Shown here: piece by piece, positions 43,184 to 52,266 of the stretch
Layout of the letters: each line of letters starts with the position of its first letter
Position numbering within the stretch: position 1 is the stretch's first letter
DNA from: Frondihabitans sp. PAMC 28766
GTDB lineage: Bacteria; Actinomycetota; Actinomycetes; Actinomycetales; Microbacteriaceae
Direction of reading: 5' to 3'
Assembly (NCBI RefSeq): GCF_001577365.1
Contig: NZ_CP014513.1
Span: 372,001-436,000 of the forward strand
DNA: 64,000 bases
Notes under the pieces: model-generated
Told to the model about the DNA's origin: nothing
Databases searched by the model: none
What the model saw: the letters and a program-made list of their open reading frames with translations, nothing else
Translations under genes and position numbers: made by a program

Positions 43184-43381
43184 CTAGTGGAAAATCCGCA
43201 CGATCTCAGGCATCAAGGCCAACACCACAACGAGCACGCCGCCGGCGGCGGTCAACGCGGCAGTGCGTCGACCTCCGGTGATGGCAGTGAAGGGTTCGGT
43301 GGCCGGGGTCTCGTCGGGCACTTCGATGGTGCGGACGTAGACCTCGTGGTCGCGGACGGTGACAGTGCGCGTGATGGTCAT
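43184..43381 (-). CDS. small hypothetical membrane protein
   Basis: A 65-residue protein with a Thr/Val/Arg-rich N-terminus and one C-terminal hydrophobic segment (TAAGGVLVVVLALMPEIVRIF), so probably a tail-anchored membrane protein. AAGGA lies 7 nt before the ATG, which supports translation. I do not recognise a family. Confidence 0.65.
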   Translation of the reverse strand: MTITRTVTVRDHEVYVRTIEVPDETPATEPFTAITGGRRTAALTAAGGVLVVVLALMPEIVRIFH

Positions 43382-43544
43382 GCGGGGTCCTTATGATTCT
43401 CCGGCTTCGGGGGCCGGTCGCCGCTCCTCATTGAGCAGCCCTCAAATCATACGACGGCACAGACCGTTTTGTCCCGCCAAATGCGGACAATTCTGTCCCC
43501 GCTCTGTGCCCCGGCCGTCCCCCTTTGCGGCTGAAGCCGAATGG

Positions 43545-44720
43545 CTAAGGCCGGTAGGAGCCGACAAGGCGCACGGCCCCGCCGTCGACGCCCTTGGCGC
43601 CCTGCTCGAAGCCCGTGAGGTCGCGCACCGCCGTCGAGACCGTGCCGACGGGCCAGGTGGCGATGCCGTCGGCCTCGAGCAGCGCCGAGACGGCAGCGAC
43701 CGACGAGGCCGAGACGACGGCGATCATGCCGATGCCGAGGTTCCAGGTGCCTTCACTCGACTCGAGCGTGGACCCCGCGATGTCGCTGAGCACGCGGAAG
43801 ACGGGCAGCGGCGACCAGGTCGAGCGGTCGACCTCGACCCACGAGCCGATCGGCAGCACGCGGGCGAGGTTCGCGGCGATGCCACCACCGGTGACGTGAC
43901 TGAGTGCATGAACGGAACCAGCGGGCACGTCGGATCCGGCCGCCACGTCGGATCCTGCAGCCGCGGCGTCGAGCACCCGCAGCAGCGGCGTCGTGTAGAG
44001 CCGTGTCGGCTCGAGCAGCGCCTCGCCGATCGCCCCGCCGAGGTCGGTATTCGTGTCGGTGTAACCCAGGTCGGCAGAGCGCAGGATGTGACGCACCAGC
44101 GAGAACCCGTTGGAGTGCAGCCCCGATGACGCGAGCGCCAGCACCACGTCGCCATCCTGCACGAGGTGCGGGCCCAGCTGAGCCGACGCCTCGACGGCAC
44201 CGACCGCGGCGCCGGCGACGTCGTAGTCGTCGGGCCCGAGGAGGCCCGGGTGCTCAGCGGTCTCGCCGCCGACGAGAGCGGTGCCGGTGGCCGAACAGGC
44301 GAGGGCGATGCCTTTGACGATGTCGGCGATGCGCGAGGGCACGACCTTGCCGCAGGCGATGTAGTCGGTCATGAAGAGGGGGCGCGCGCCGACCACGACG
44401 ATGTCGTCGACCACCATGCCGACCAGGTCTTGACCGATGGTGTCGTGCTTGTCGAGAGCCTGCGCGATGGCGACCTTGGTGCCGACGCCGTCGGTCGAAG
44501 TGGCGAGCAGGGGCTTCTCGAACTGTTTGAGGAAGGAGACGTCGAAGAGGCCGGCGAACCCACCGACTCCGCCCAGGACATTCGCGGAATGCGTTGCCGA
44601 GACCGCGGATTTCATGAGTTCGACCGCGAGATCACCGGCCGCGGTGTCGACGCCGGCCGCGGCATACGAGCTCGAGGCGGTGGCGGAGCCGGTGGGGGTG
44701 GAGGCCAATTCTTCATCCAA
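43545..44720 (-). CDS. purM: phosphoribosylformylglycinamidine cyclo-ligase (AIR synthetase)
   Basis: Fifth step of purine synthesis (FGAM to AIR). A ~391-residue protein with SYAAAGVDTAAGDLAVELMK, LATSTDGVGTKVAIA, GQDLVGMVVDDIVVVGARPLFMTDYIA, LVGGETAEHPG and HVTGGGIAANLARVLP, all PurM hallmarks. It is slightly longer than usual; the extra residues include a small AAGSDV duplication near 255-268. The start is uncertain: TTG at 44720 is the 5'-most option and TTG at 44708 has GGATGAAG upstream. Divergent from purF 59 bp away. Confidence 0.94.
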   Translation of the reverse strand: MDEELASTPTGSATASSSYAAAGVDTAAGDLAVELMKSAVSATHSANVLGGVGGFAGLFDVSFLKQFEKPLLATSTDGVGTKVAIAQALDKHDTIGQDLVGMVVDDIVVVGARPLFMTDYIACGKVVPSRIADIVKGIALACSATGTALVGGETAEHPGLLGPDDYDVAGAAVGAVEASAQLGPHLVQDGDVVLALASSGLHSNGFSLVRHILRSADLGYTDTNTDLGGAIGEALLEPTRLYTTPLLRVLDAAAAGSDVAAGSDVPAGSVHALSHVTGGGIAANLARVLPIGSWVEVDRSTWSPLPVFRVLSDIAGSTLESSEGTWNLGIGMIAVVSASSVAAVSALLEADGIATWPVGTVSTAVRDLTGFEQGAKGVDGGAVRLVGSYRP

Positions 44721-44779
44721 TCGCAGGCATGGCAGACTGTGGTCGTAAGCCCAACTCTACGGTCTGGAGCCCACCGCGC

Positions 44780-46243
44780 ATGTGCGGCATCGTCGGTCTC
44801 GTCGCGCACGAGCCAGCCAACCAACTCGTCTACGACGCACTTCTTCTTCTTCAGCACCGCGGTCAGGATTCCACCGGAATCGCGACCGCCGAGGGCAGCG
44901 TCTTCCACTCCCACAAGACCCGCGGACAGGTGCGCGAGTCGTTCCGCACCCGCGACATGCGGGCCCTGCTCGGCAACATGGGGCTCGGTCACGTGCGCTA
45001 CGCCACGAAGGGCGCGGCGTCGAACGAGCAGGAGGCGCAGCCGTTCTACGTGAACGCGCCCTACGGCATCGTCCTGATCCACAACGGCAACCTCACCAAC
45101 ACGCGTGAGCTGACGAGCGAGCTCTTCCACATCGACCGCCGCCACCTCAACACGAACAGCGACACCGAACTGCTCGTCAACGTGCTCGCGCACGAGCTGC
45201 AGGAGCAGGTCAACGGCCACGAACTCGACCCCGAGCAGGTCTTCGCCGCCGTCACCCGCGTGCACGACCGCGTGCAGGGGTCGTACGCCGCGATCGCGAT
45301 GATCGCCGGCCACGGTCTGCTGGCCTTCCGTGACCCGTTCGGCATCCGCCCCTTGATCCTGGGCCGTCGCCTCGCCGAGAACGGCTCGGGCAAGGAGGAG
45401 TGGATCGTCGCCTCCGAGAGCCTCGTGCTCGAGTCGGCCGGCTACGAGATCGTGCGCGACGTCGCCCCCGGTGAGGCCGTGTTCATCACGGTCGACGGCG
45501 AGATGGTGTCGAAGCAGTGCCACGCCAACCCGCGCCTCGTGCCGTGCTCGTTCGAGTACGTCTACCTGGCCCGGCCCGACTCGGTGATGAACGGCATCTC
45601 GGTCTACGACGCGCGTCTTCGTCTCGGCGACCGTCTGGCCGACACCATCGCGAAGTACGCCCCGACCGGCGACATCGACGTGGTCATGCCGATCCCCGAC
45701 TCCTCGCGCCCCGCCGCATCGCAGGTCGCCCAGAAGCTCGGCATCGAATACCGCGAAGGCTTCTACAAGAACCGCTACATCGGCCGCACCTTCATCATGC
45801 CCGGCCAGGCCGAGCGCAAGCGGTCGGTGCGCCAGAAGCTCAACGCGATGGGCTCGGAGTTCAAGGGCAAGAACATCCTCATCGTCGACGACTCGATCGT
45901 GCGCGGCACCACCTCGCGCGAGATCGTCGAGATGGCCCGGGCCGCCGGCGCCAACAAGGTGACGTTCACGAGCGCTGCTCCCCCCGTCCGCTACCCGCAC
46001 GTGTACGGCATCAACATGCCGACGCGCCAGGAGCTGATCGCCCACGACCGTAAGATCCCCGAGATCGCCCGCGAGCTCGGCACCGACCACCTCATCTACC
46101 AGGAGGTCGAAGACATGCGCTCGGCCATCACCGAGGGCTCGAACGTCACCGACCTCGAGATGAGCTGCTTCACCGGCGACTACGTCACCGGCACGGTCAG
46201 CCCCGAATACCTCGCCTGGGTCGAGGCGAACCAGCTCAGCTGA
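44780..46243 (+). CDS. purF: amidophosphoribosyltransferase
   Basis: First committed step of purine synthesis (PRPP + Gln to phosphoribosylamine). A 487-residue protein beginning MCGIVGLV, so Cys2 becomes the N-terminal glutaminase nucleophile with no propeptide to remove. HRGQDSTGIA and NGNLTN are glutaminase motifs; the PRPP loop is ILIVDDSIVRGTTS. GGAG precedes the ATG at 44780 by 10 nt; an upstream in-frame start would hide the catalytic Cys and is rejected. Confidence 0.96.
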   Translation: MCGIVGLVAHEPANQLVYDALLLLQHRGQDSTGIATAEGSVFHSHKTRGQVRESFRTRDMRALLGNMGLGHVRYATKGAASNEQEAQPFYVNAPYGIVLIHNGNLTNTRELTSELFHIDRRHLNTNSDTELLVNVLAHELQEQVNGHELDPEQVFAAVTRVHDRVQGSYAAIAMIAGHGLLAFRDPFGIRPLILGRRLAENGSGKEEWIVASESLVLESAGYEIVRDVAPGEAVFITVDGEMVSKQCHANPRLVPCSFEYVYLARPDSVMNGISVYDARLRLGDRLADTIAKYAPTGDIDVVMPIPDSSRPAASQVAQKLGIEYREGFYKNRYIGRTFIMPGQAERKRSVRQKLNAMGSEFKGKNILIVDDSIVRGTTSREIVEMARAAGANKVTFTSAAPPVRYPHVYGINMPTRQELIAHDRKIPEIARELGTDHLIYQEVEDMRSAITEGSNVTDLEMSCFTGDYVTGTVSPEYLAWVEANQLS

Positions 46244-46305
46244 GGGCGCGGGGCGCAGCGCCGCTGAACCCTGTTCCGGGGGACGACGCGGCGGCCGCCT
46301 TTCCG

Positions 46306-46311
46306 TAGGCT
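46306..46311 (+). promoter_or_regulatory. -10 element of the ABC exporter operon
   Basis: TAGGCT, 10 nt before the ATG at 46322; a leaderless or near-leaderless transcript. Confidence 0.5.
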
Positions 46312-46321
46312 GAGCGGCATC

Positions 46322-47218
46322 ATGTTCGACGCGCCGCCACCCGACCCAGCGACGCGGCTGCCCGAGGGGGGCTCTGCCGCGCGGCGCGCGCCGGGCGAGC
46401 CTGCGACGGCTTCCGCCCCCGGCGCCGCGCAACCCGCCCCCGCCGCCGCGCAGCCCGCGCCGAGCACGCCGGCCCTGTCGATCCGCGGCCTCTTCAAGCG
46501 CTTCGGCGACAAGGTGGCGGTCGCCGGCATCGACCTCGACGTGCCCGCCGGCAGCTTCTACGGCCTCGTCGGCCCGAACGGTGCGGGCAAGACGACCACC
46601 CTCTCGATGGCCACGGGCCTGTTGCGGCCGGATGCCGGGCACCTCGAGATCCTGGGCGTCGACGTGTGGTCGAACCCCACGGCCGCCAAGAAGCTCGTCG
46701 GCGTGCTGAGCGACGGCATCGCCCTGTTCGACCGGCTGAGCGGCGAACAGCTGGTCACGTATCACGGCCTCCTCGGCGGCATGGACCGCCAGACCGTCGC
46801 GCACCGCGTGCGCGACCTCCTGCAGATGCTCGACATGACCGACGCCGCCGGCAAGCTCGTCGTCGACTACTCGGCTGGCATGACCAAGAAGATCGCGCTG
46901 GCGACGGCGCTCGTGCACGCCCCGCGCCTGCTGGTGCTCGACGAGCCGTTCGAGAGCGTCGACCCCGTGTCGGCGGCGAACATCCGCGACATCCTGGCCG
47001 GCTACGTCGACGGCGGCGGCACCGTGATCGTCTCGAGCCACGCCATGGATCTCGTCCAGCGCATGTGCGACCACGTCGCCATCATCGCGAACGGCCGCGT
47101 GCTGGCCGCCGGCACCGTCGACGAGGTCAGGCAGGGGCGGGATCTCGAAGACGTCTTCGTCTCGCTCGTCGGCGGCCGCCACCACTCGAGGGGCCCCGAG
47201 TGGTTGCGCACCTCCTGA
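46322..47218 (+). CDS. ABC transporter ATP-binding protein
   Basis: A 298-residue ATPase. Residues 1-48 are a Pro/Ala-rich extension; then Walker A GPNGAGKTT (~83-91), Walker B LLVLDEPFESVDP and the H-loop VSSHAMD. The signature reads YSAGMTKKIALA rather than LSGGQ, as in some CcmA/NatA-like exporters. It pairs with the membrane protein that starts within its last 19 nt. Substrate unknown. Confidence 0.9.
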   Translation: MFDAPPPDPATRLPEGGSAARRAPGEPATASAPGAAQPAPAAAQPAPSTPALSIRGLFKRFGDKVAVAGIDLDVPAGSFYGLVGPNGAGKTTTLSMATGLLRPDAGHLEILGVDVWSNPTAAKKLVGVLSDGIALFDRLSGEQLVTYHGLLGGMDRQTVAHRVRDLLQMLDMTDAAGKLVVDYSAGMTKKIALATALVHAPRLLVLDEPFESVDPVSAANIRDILAGYVDGGGTVIVSSHAMDLVQRMCDHVAIIANGRVLAAGTVDEVRQGRDLEDVFVSLVGGRHHSRGPEWLRTS

Positions 47219-48771
47219 CCCTGCGGCTGCAGGTGATGGCGAACACCATCCGCCGCAGCCCCTGGCAGCTGGTCGCCGTGATCGTCGGCGGGGTCTACGG
47301 CTTCGGCATCCTGGTGCTGATCGCGGTGGGCCTGCACGTGCTCGACTACGCGTCGGCGAACCTGATCCGCACCATCGAGGTGATCGCAGGATCAGCCACG
47401 CTGGTCGGCTGGATCATCGTGCCCCTGTTGATGTCGGGGATCGATCAGACGCTGAGCGTCGCCAAGCTCAAGATCTTCCCCATCGCCGCCGACCGGCTGC
47501 TGGTCGCCCTCGCGATCTGCGGTGTGCTCGGCATCCCCGGCACCGTCACCCTCCTCGCCGGGTGGCTCACGTCGCTGGCCTGGGTGCACCACCCCGGCGT
47601 CGCCGTCCTCGCCCTGTTCACGACCACGATCTCGACGCTCACCTGCGTATGCGCTTCGCGGATGGTCGAGTCGCTCAACTCGGGGCTCGCGGCGCACCGG
47701 CGCTATCGCGAGATCTCCGGCATCCTGGTGCTGATCCCGCTGCTGCTGCTCGGGCCGCTCATCACAATTCTCAGCCGAGGCATCAGCCAGGCCAACCAGG
47801 CGATCCCGGCGCTCGTCGACGGCCTCTCGTGGACGCCGCTCGGGGCGAGCTGGTCGGTGCCCGCCGACATCGCCAAGGATCACCCGGCGCTCGGCATCGC
47901 GCACCTCGCCATCGCCCTGGCTACGCTCGCCGTGGTCGCCCTGGTGTGGCGGCGCAGCCTCGCGACCGCCCTGATCACGACGCAGAAGCCGATCATCAAG
48001 ACCGCAGCCAGCGGGGCGATCGGCCTGTTCGGGCGCTTCCCCGCGACCGTCACCGGGGCGATCGCCGCGCGCTCGCTGACGTACTGGGCGCGTGACCCGC
48101 GGTACAGCCGCCAGCTGATCCTGATCCCGATCTTCCCGATCCTGCTCTACGTGAACAGCCGGACGCTGCACCTGCCCGGTCTCGTCACCGCGTCCGGGCC
48201 GATCGTGGCGGTGCTGGTGTCACTGTCGATCTTCACCGACCTGTCGTACGACTCCACGGCGTTCGCCGCGCATGTCTCGGCGGGGGTGCGCGGCGTCGCC
48301 GACCGGGCCGGGCGCGTCATCGCCGTTGCGACGTTCGCCGTGCCCGTCGTCGTCGGCATCACGCTGGCGTCGGTGGCCGTGACCGGGTCGTGGCGGTCGC
48401 TGCCGGCGGTGCTCGGCCTCGCAGTGGGCATCCTGCTCTCGGGTCTCGGCCTGTCGAGTGTCTCGTCGTCGCGCATCGTGCTGCCGGTGCCGTCGCCGGG
48501 TGACAGCCCGTTCGCCGCGAAGACGGGGGCAGGATTCACGACGGCCATCACCACGTTCGCCACCTGGGGCATCCTCGGGCTGCTCGCGATCCCCGAGATC
48601 GTGCTCTCGGTCGTCGCCGGCGCCACCGGCAGCCTCACGCTCGGCTGGGTCACCCTCGTGGTCGGTCTGCTGCTGGGCGCGGCCCTCCTCGTGGCCGGGG
48701 TGCGCGTCGGGGGGCGGCAGCTCGAACAGCGCGCGCCCGAGCTGCTGGCACGGCTGCGGGTGCAGAAGTAG
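47200..48771 (+). CDS. ABC exporter membrane subunit
   Basis: A 523-residue polytopic protein (about 12 hydrophobic segments) with no recognised substrate motif; it overlaps the ATPase gene by 19 nt, so they form one exporter. GTG 47200 is the likely start. RSLTYWARDPRYSRQLILIPIFPILLY resembles ABC-2-type/YhaP-like permeases. The stop lies inside a 17-bp sequence repeated exactly at 49169-49185. Confidence 0.82.
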   Translation: MVAHLLTLRLQVMANTIRRSPWQLVAVIVGGVYGFGILVLIAVGLHVLDYASANLIRTIEVIAGSATLVGWIIVPLLMSGIDQTLSVAKLKIFPIAADRLLVALAICGVLGIPGTVTLLAGWLTSLAWVHHPGVAVLALFTTTISTLTCVCASRMVESLNSGLAAHRRYREISGILVLIPLLLLGPLITILSRGISQANQAIPALVDGLSWTPLGASWSVPADIAKDHPALGIAHLAIALATLAVVALVWRRSLATALITTQKPIIKTAASGAIGLFGRFPATVTGAIAARSLTYWARDPRYSRQLILIPIFPILLYVNSRTLHLPGLVTASGPIVAVLVSLSIFTDLSYDSTAFAAHVSAGVRGVADRAGRVIAVATFAVPVVVGITLASVAVTGSWRSLPAVLGLAVGILLSGLGLSSVSSSRIVLPVPSPGDSPFAAKTGAGFTTAITTFATWGILGLLAIPEIVLSVVAGATGSLTLGWVTLVVGLLLGAALLVAGVRVGGRQLEQRAPELLARLRVQK

Positions 48772-49185
48772 GCCCGATCGATTCGTCGCGCTCGGGGCTC
48801 ACGCCGCGCGTTTGGCACAGTGATAGCTGCCGCGGTGAATCCTCAGGCCTCGAGATACTTGATAGGTGACATTCTGATACGCTGATGTCCGCCTATCGGC
48901 AGTTCTCGAGCTGAGTCGGCTTCCTGGATCAGCGCAGCAGCCGAGGAGTGAACCGTGGACCTCATCGCACGTGTTGGTGCTTCGGCGATCGGCGTTGCCA
49001 TCTTGACCGTCGCCGGTTTCACATTCTTCCTCGTCCACGAGCTCGTTCGCATCTGGTTCACGTCCCGCCAACGATTCCTGAGGCGCAAGCCCGACCACGA
49101 CGCCGAGTAGGCCCTACCGCAAGGAGTCGGACGCTCTCGGGCGCTCGAATCCGCGTGAACACCGCGCTCGGGTGCAGAAGTAGGC
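48757..49185. repeat. 17-bp direct repeats flanking a small-gene segment
   Basis: CGGGTGCAGAAGTAGGC occurs at 48757-48773 (covering the permease stop) and again at 49169-49185, bracketing 395 bp that contain a 51-codon gene. This looks like a duplication or insertion footprint. Confidence 0.75.
48955..49110 (+). CDS. small single-pass membrane protein (51 aa)
   Basis: An ORF of 51 codons from GTG 48955: VDLIARVGASAIGVAILTVA begins a hydrophobic segment, followed by VHELVRIWF and a basic/acidic tail ending PDHDAE. A strong GAGGAG lies 6 nt upstream of the start. It is too short for ordinary gene calling and sits inside the directly repeated segment. Function unknown. Confidence 0.6.
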   Translation: MDLIARVGASAIGVAILTVAGFTFFLVHELVRIWFTSRQRFLRRKPDHDAE

Positions 49186-49192
49186 GACGGGC

Positions 49193-49631
49193 CTACTGCT
49201 CGGGTCGCCCTCGTCGGGCTGGGGCCGGGGCTCGGCCTCTGCTGCCGGAGCGACCTCGGGCTGCACGTCGGCGACGCCGCCCTCGTAGCCGTACTCGGCC
49301 TCGTCGGCCGCCGGAGTCGCGGTACGCTGCGTCTCGACGTTCTTGGCACGACGGGTGAGGACGGCGTCGATCAGGATCGCGACGAGCGCGCCCACGCAGG
49401 CCCCGATCGCCAGGCCGTAGATCACGAAATACCCGAAGGCCTGCAGGAAGGGCGTGCCGTCGTCGTTGCGACCGGGCGCAAGCGAGACGGCGATGAACGT
49501 GACGATGACGCCGACGATCATGCCGCCGAAGATGAACACGGGGTATTTCGGAGCCCGCCGGACTCGCACCTCGTCGCGGGTCGTCTCGACCTGCGGCTCG
49601 GGTTCTGGGGGCTGTCGGGTGCCGTACTCAC
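49193..49631 (-). pseudogene. two-TM membrane protein of unknown function, frameshifted twice as read
   Basis: The middle frame encodes VRVRRAPKYPVFIFGGMIVG, a second TM (YGLAIGACVGALVAILIDAV) and an acidic tail. Its natural start is the GTG at 49631, whose GTGA overlaps the upstream stop and which encodes MSTAPDSP; one extra base in the GGGGG at 49607-49611 joins it. One extra base at GGG 49202-49204 gives the natural end GDPEQ-stop (49193). With both bases restored the gene is 146 codons plus stop. Without correction the frame runs on to 49114. Most likely two homopolymer errors. Confidence 0.6.
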
Positions 49632-50023
49632 GGCTCCATTGTCGCAGGCCCGGCTGAGCCTCCCCGCCACGCGATCGGCAGGAACGCGCTGATGTCGGCC
49701 CGGCTGCCCGACGCGGCCACCCTCGCCTGGGCTCGGGCATCGGCCCACGAGAGCCTGCCGTCGGCGAGCGCGACGAAGGTGGCCGCGTCCATCTCGACGA
49801 CGTTCGGCGGGGTGCCCCGCGTGTGGCTGAGCCCCTCCATGAACTGGACGGCGCCGAAGGGCGGGATCCTGACCTCGACGGTCGCCCCGGGCTCGCGGTC
49901 GCCGAGCAGCTGCAGCAGGTATCGGACGGCCATGGCCGTCGTCGGGCGTGGCACGCTCTCGCTCTCGAGCGCCACCTGCACAGCCGCCCGGCCCTGATCG
50001 GGGTCGATTCTCGCCTTGGCCAT
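49628..50023 (-). CDS. sterol carrier family protein
   Basis: A 131-residue cytosolic protein of the actinobacterial sterol-carrier (SCP2-like) family: RPTTAMAVRYLLQLLGDREPGATVEVRIPPFGAVQF and DAATFVALADGRLSWADA are the characteristic segments. It probably binds a lipid or acyl group; the ligand is unknown. ATG 50023 is 20 nt from the divergent purD start. TACCTT with a 7-nt spacer gives a leaderless start. Neighbouring purD and purC suggest conserved gene order rather than a purine role. Confidence 0.82.
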   Translation of the reverse strand: MAKARIDPDQGRAAVQVALESESVPRPTTAMAVRYLLQLLGDREPGATVEVRIPPFGAVQFMEGLSHTRGTPPNVVEMDAATFVALADGRLSWADARAQARVAASGSRADISAFLPIAWRGGSAGPATMEP

Positions 50024-50029
50024 AGTCGA

Positions 50030-50036
50030 TAAGGTA
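50030..50036. promoter_or_regulatory. shared bidirectional -10 for purD and the sterol carrier gene
   Basis: The 7 bp TAAGGTA contain TAAGGT on plus (50030-50035) and TACCTT on minus (50036-50031). Each is followed by exactly 7 nt and then a start codon (GTG 50043 and ATG 50023). Only 19 bp separate the genes, so any -35 elements must lie inside the opposite coding regions. Confidence 0.65.
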
Positions 50037-50042
50037 TCCCCC

Positions 50043-51326
50043 GTGCGAATTCTCGTTCTCGGCTCCGGTGCTCGCGAGCACGCCATCGTCACGGCCCTCC
50101 TCCGTGAGGCGTCGTTGCCGGGCGGGGCGGAGCACCACGTCATCGCCGCCCCGGGCAACGCCGGCCTCGCCGCCGACGTCGAGACCGTCGCCCTCGACGC
50201 GACCAACGGCGCCGTCGTCACCGAGTACGCCCTCGAGAACGACATCGAGCTCGTCATCGTCGGGCCCGAGGCTCCCCTCGTCGCCGGCGTCGCCGACGCC
50301 CTCCGCGCGCACAGCATCCCCGTCTTCGGCCCCGGCAGGCGAGCCGCCGCCCTCGAGGGCTCGAAGACGTTCGCCAAGCGCATCATGGACGAGGCGCGCG
50401 TGCCTACCGGCCGCGCCGTCCGCACCGGCACCCTGCAGGAGGCGACGGCCTCGCTCGACGAGTTCGGCGCACCCTACGTCGTCAAGGCCGACGGCCTTGC
50501 GGCGGGCAAGGGCGTGCTGGTCACCGACGACCGCGACGCCGCACTCGAGCACGCGACCTACTGGCTGCAGCACGGCTCGGTGCTCGTCGAGGAGTTCCTC
50601 GAGGGCGAAGAGGTCTCGCTCTTCCTGGTGTCCGACGGCCACACCGTGGTGCCGCTCAGCCCCGCGCAAGACTTCAAGCGCCTCCTCGACGGCGACGCCG
50701 GCCCGAACACCGGCGGCATGGGCGCCTACTCGCCGCTGCCCTGGCTCGCCGACCGCTTCGGCAGCGAGGCCGAGTTCGTCGAAGAGGTCATCGAGACGAT
50801 CGCCGTGCCGACGGTGCGCCAGCTCGCCAAAGAGAGCACGCCCTTCATCGGCCTCCTCTACGCGGGCCTCATCCTCACCGAGCAGGGCATTCGCGTGATC
50901 GAGTTCAACGCACGATTCGGCGACCCCGAGACGCAGGTGGTGCTGCCCCGGCTCGAGACGCCTCTCTCGGGGCTGCTGCTGGCGGCGGCGAACGGGTCGC
51001 TCGCCTCGCATCCTGCGCCCGTGTTCTCCGACCAGGCCGCCGTCACCGTCGTGCTCGCGAGCGAGGGCTATCCCGACGCACCGATCACTGGCCGCGCCCT
51101 GAGCGGCATCGACGAGGCGCTGACGGTGCCGGGCGTCAGCGTCGCCCACGCCGCCACGGCTCGCGGCGAGAACGGGCTCTTCGCAACCGGCGGTCGCGTG
51201 CTGAGTGTCGTCGCGACGGGTCACGGGTTCGCCGAGGCGCGGGCCCGTGCCTACGAAGCGCTGTCGAAGATCGAGCTCGAGGGTGGCCAGTATCGCCACG
51301 ACATCGCCGAGAAGGTCGCACGATGA
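50043..51326 (+). CDS. purD: phosphoribosylamine-glycine ligase (GAR synthetase)
   Basis: Second step of purine synthesis. A 427-residue ATP-grasp enzyme: MRILVLGSGAREHAI start, HVIAAPGNAGLA, GPEAPLVAG, YVVKADGLAAGKGV, VEEFLEGEEVSLF, NTGGMGAYSP and EFNARFGDPETQ are all typical PurD. GTG start, leaderless. Its stop overlaps purC (ATGA). Confidence 0.96.
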   Translation: MRILVLGSGAREHAIVTALLREASLPGGAEHHVIAAPGNAGLAADVETVALDATNGAVVTEYALENDIELVIVGPEAPLVAGVADALRAHSIPVFGPGRRAAALEGSKTFAKRIMDEARVPTGRAVRTGTLQEATASLDEFGAPYVVKADGLAAGKGVLVTDDRDAALEHATYWLQHGSVLVEEFLEGEEVSLFLVSDGHTVVPLSPAQDFKRLLDGDAGPNTGGMGAYSPLPWLADRFGSEAEFVEEVIETIAVPTVRQLAKESTPFIGLLYAGLILTEQGIRVIEFNARFGDPETQVVLPRLETPLSGLLLAAANGSLASHPAPVFSDQAAVTVVLASEGYPDAPITGRALSGIDEALTVPGVSVAHAATARGENGLFATGGRVLSVVATGHGFAEARARAYEALSKIELEGGQYRHDIAEKVAR

Positions 51327-52234
51327 GCCAGACGCTCCCTGACGCGCCTGCCCTGGAAGGCTGGACAGCCGTCTATTCGGGCAAGGTCCGCAACCTGTAC
51401 GTGCCCGTCGGTGCCACGGGCCTCGCCGACGCGAGCGCCGTGCTGGTCGTCGCGACCGACCGCGTCAGCGCCTTCGACTTCGTGCTCGAGCCCGGCATCA
51501 CCGACAAGGGTTCCCTGCTGACGAAGCTGAGCCTCTGGTGGTTCGACCAGCTGCCGTCCGTGCCCAATCACCTGCTGTCCGTTGCCGAGGCCGCCCACGC
51601 GGGAGTGCCTGGCGTGCCCGCCGCCGTCGCGAGCCGCGCCATGCTCGTGAAACCCCTCGACATGTTCCCCATCGAAGCCGTCGTGCGCGGCTACCTCGTC
51701 GGCAGCGGGTGGCTCGAATACCAGGATCACGGCACCGTCTGCGGCATCCCCCTCCCGGCCGGGCTCACCTCGGGCGACAGGCTGCCCGAGCCGATCTACA
51801 CCCCCGCGTTCAAAGCGGAGTTCGGCGACCACGACGAGAACATCACCTACGAGCGCACCGCCGAGCTCGTCGGGGCGGATCTCGCGTCAGCTCTGCGTGA
51901 CATCTCGCTGGAGGTCTTCCGCACGGCGTCGGCGATAGCCGAGCGGCGCGGCGTGATCCTGGCCGACACGAAGTTCGAGTTCGGTGCTGATCGAGCGACG
52001 GGTGAGATCACCCTCGCCGACGAGGTGCTGACCAGCGATTCGAGCCGCTACTGGGACGCCGCCGTCTACGCCTCGGGTAACCGCACCGACAGCTTCGACA
52101 AGCAGATCGTGCGCAACTGGCTCAGTGCGAACTGGAACAGAGAGGGCACTCCCCCCGTGCTGCCCGACGAGATCGTCGCCCAGACCGCCGGCCGCTACCG
52201 CGAACTGCTCGAGCGACTCACCGCCGCCGATTAA
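51323..52234 (+). CDS. purC: phosphoribosylaminoimidazole-succinocarboxamide synthase
   Basis: Eighth step of purine synthesis (CAIR + Asp to SAICAR). A 303-residue protein with YSGKVRNLY, VVATDRVSAFD, VVRGYLVGSGWLEY, DENITYER and DTKFEFGAD. It overlaps purD by ATGA, so the two are translationally coupled. No tandem neighbour follows in the same operon except a GNAT gene 32 nt on. Confidence 0.96.
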   Translation: MSQTLPDAPALEGWTAVYSGKVRNLYVPVGATGLADASAVLVVATDRVSAFDFVLEPGITDKGSLLTKLSLWWFDQLPSVPNHLLSVAEAAHAGVPGVPAAVASRAMLVKPLDMFPIEAVVRGYLVGSGWLEYQDHGTVCGIPLPAGLTSGDRLPEPIYTPAFKAEFGDHDENITYERTAELVGADLASALRDISLEVFRTASAIAERRGVILADTKFEFGADRATGEITLADEVLTSDSSRYWDAAVYASGNRTDSFDKQIVRNWLSANWNREGTPPVLPDEIVAQTAGRYRELLERLTAAD

Positions 52235-52266
52235 CCATCCGGGCCCCGAAGATGCAGAATGTTCCG

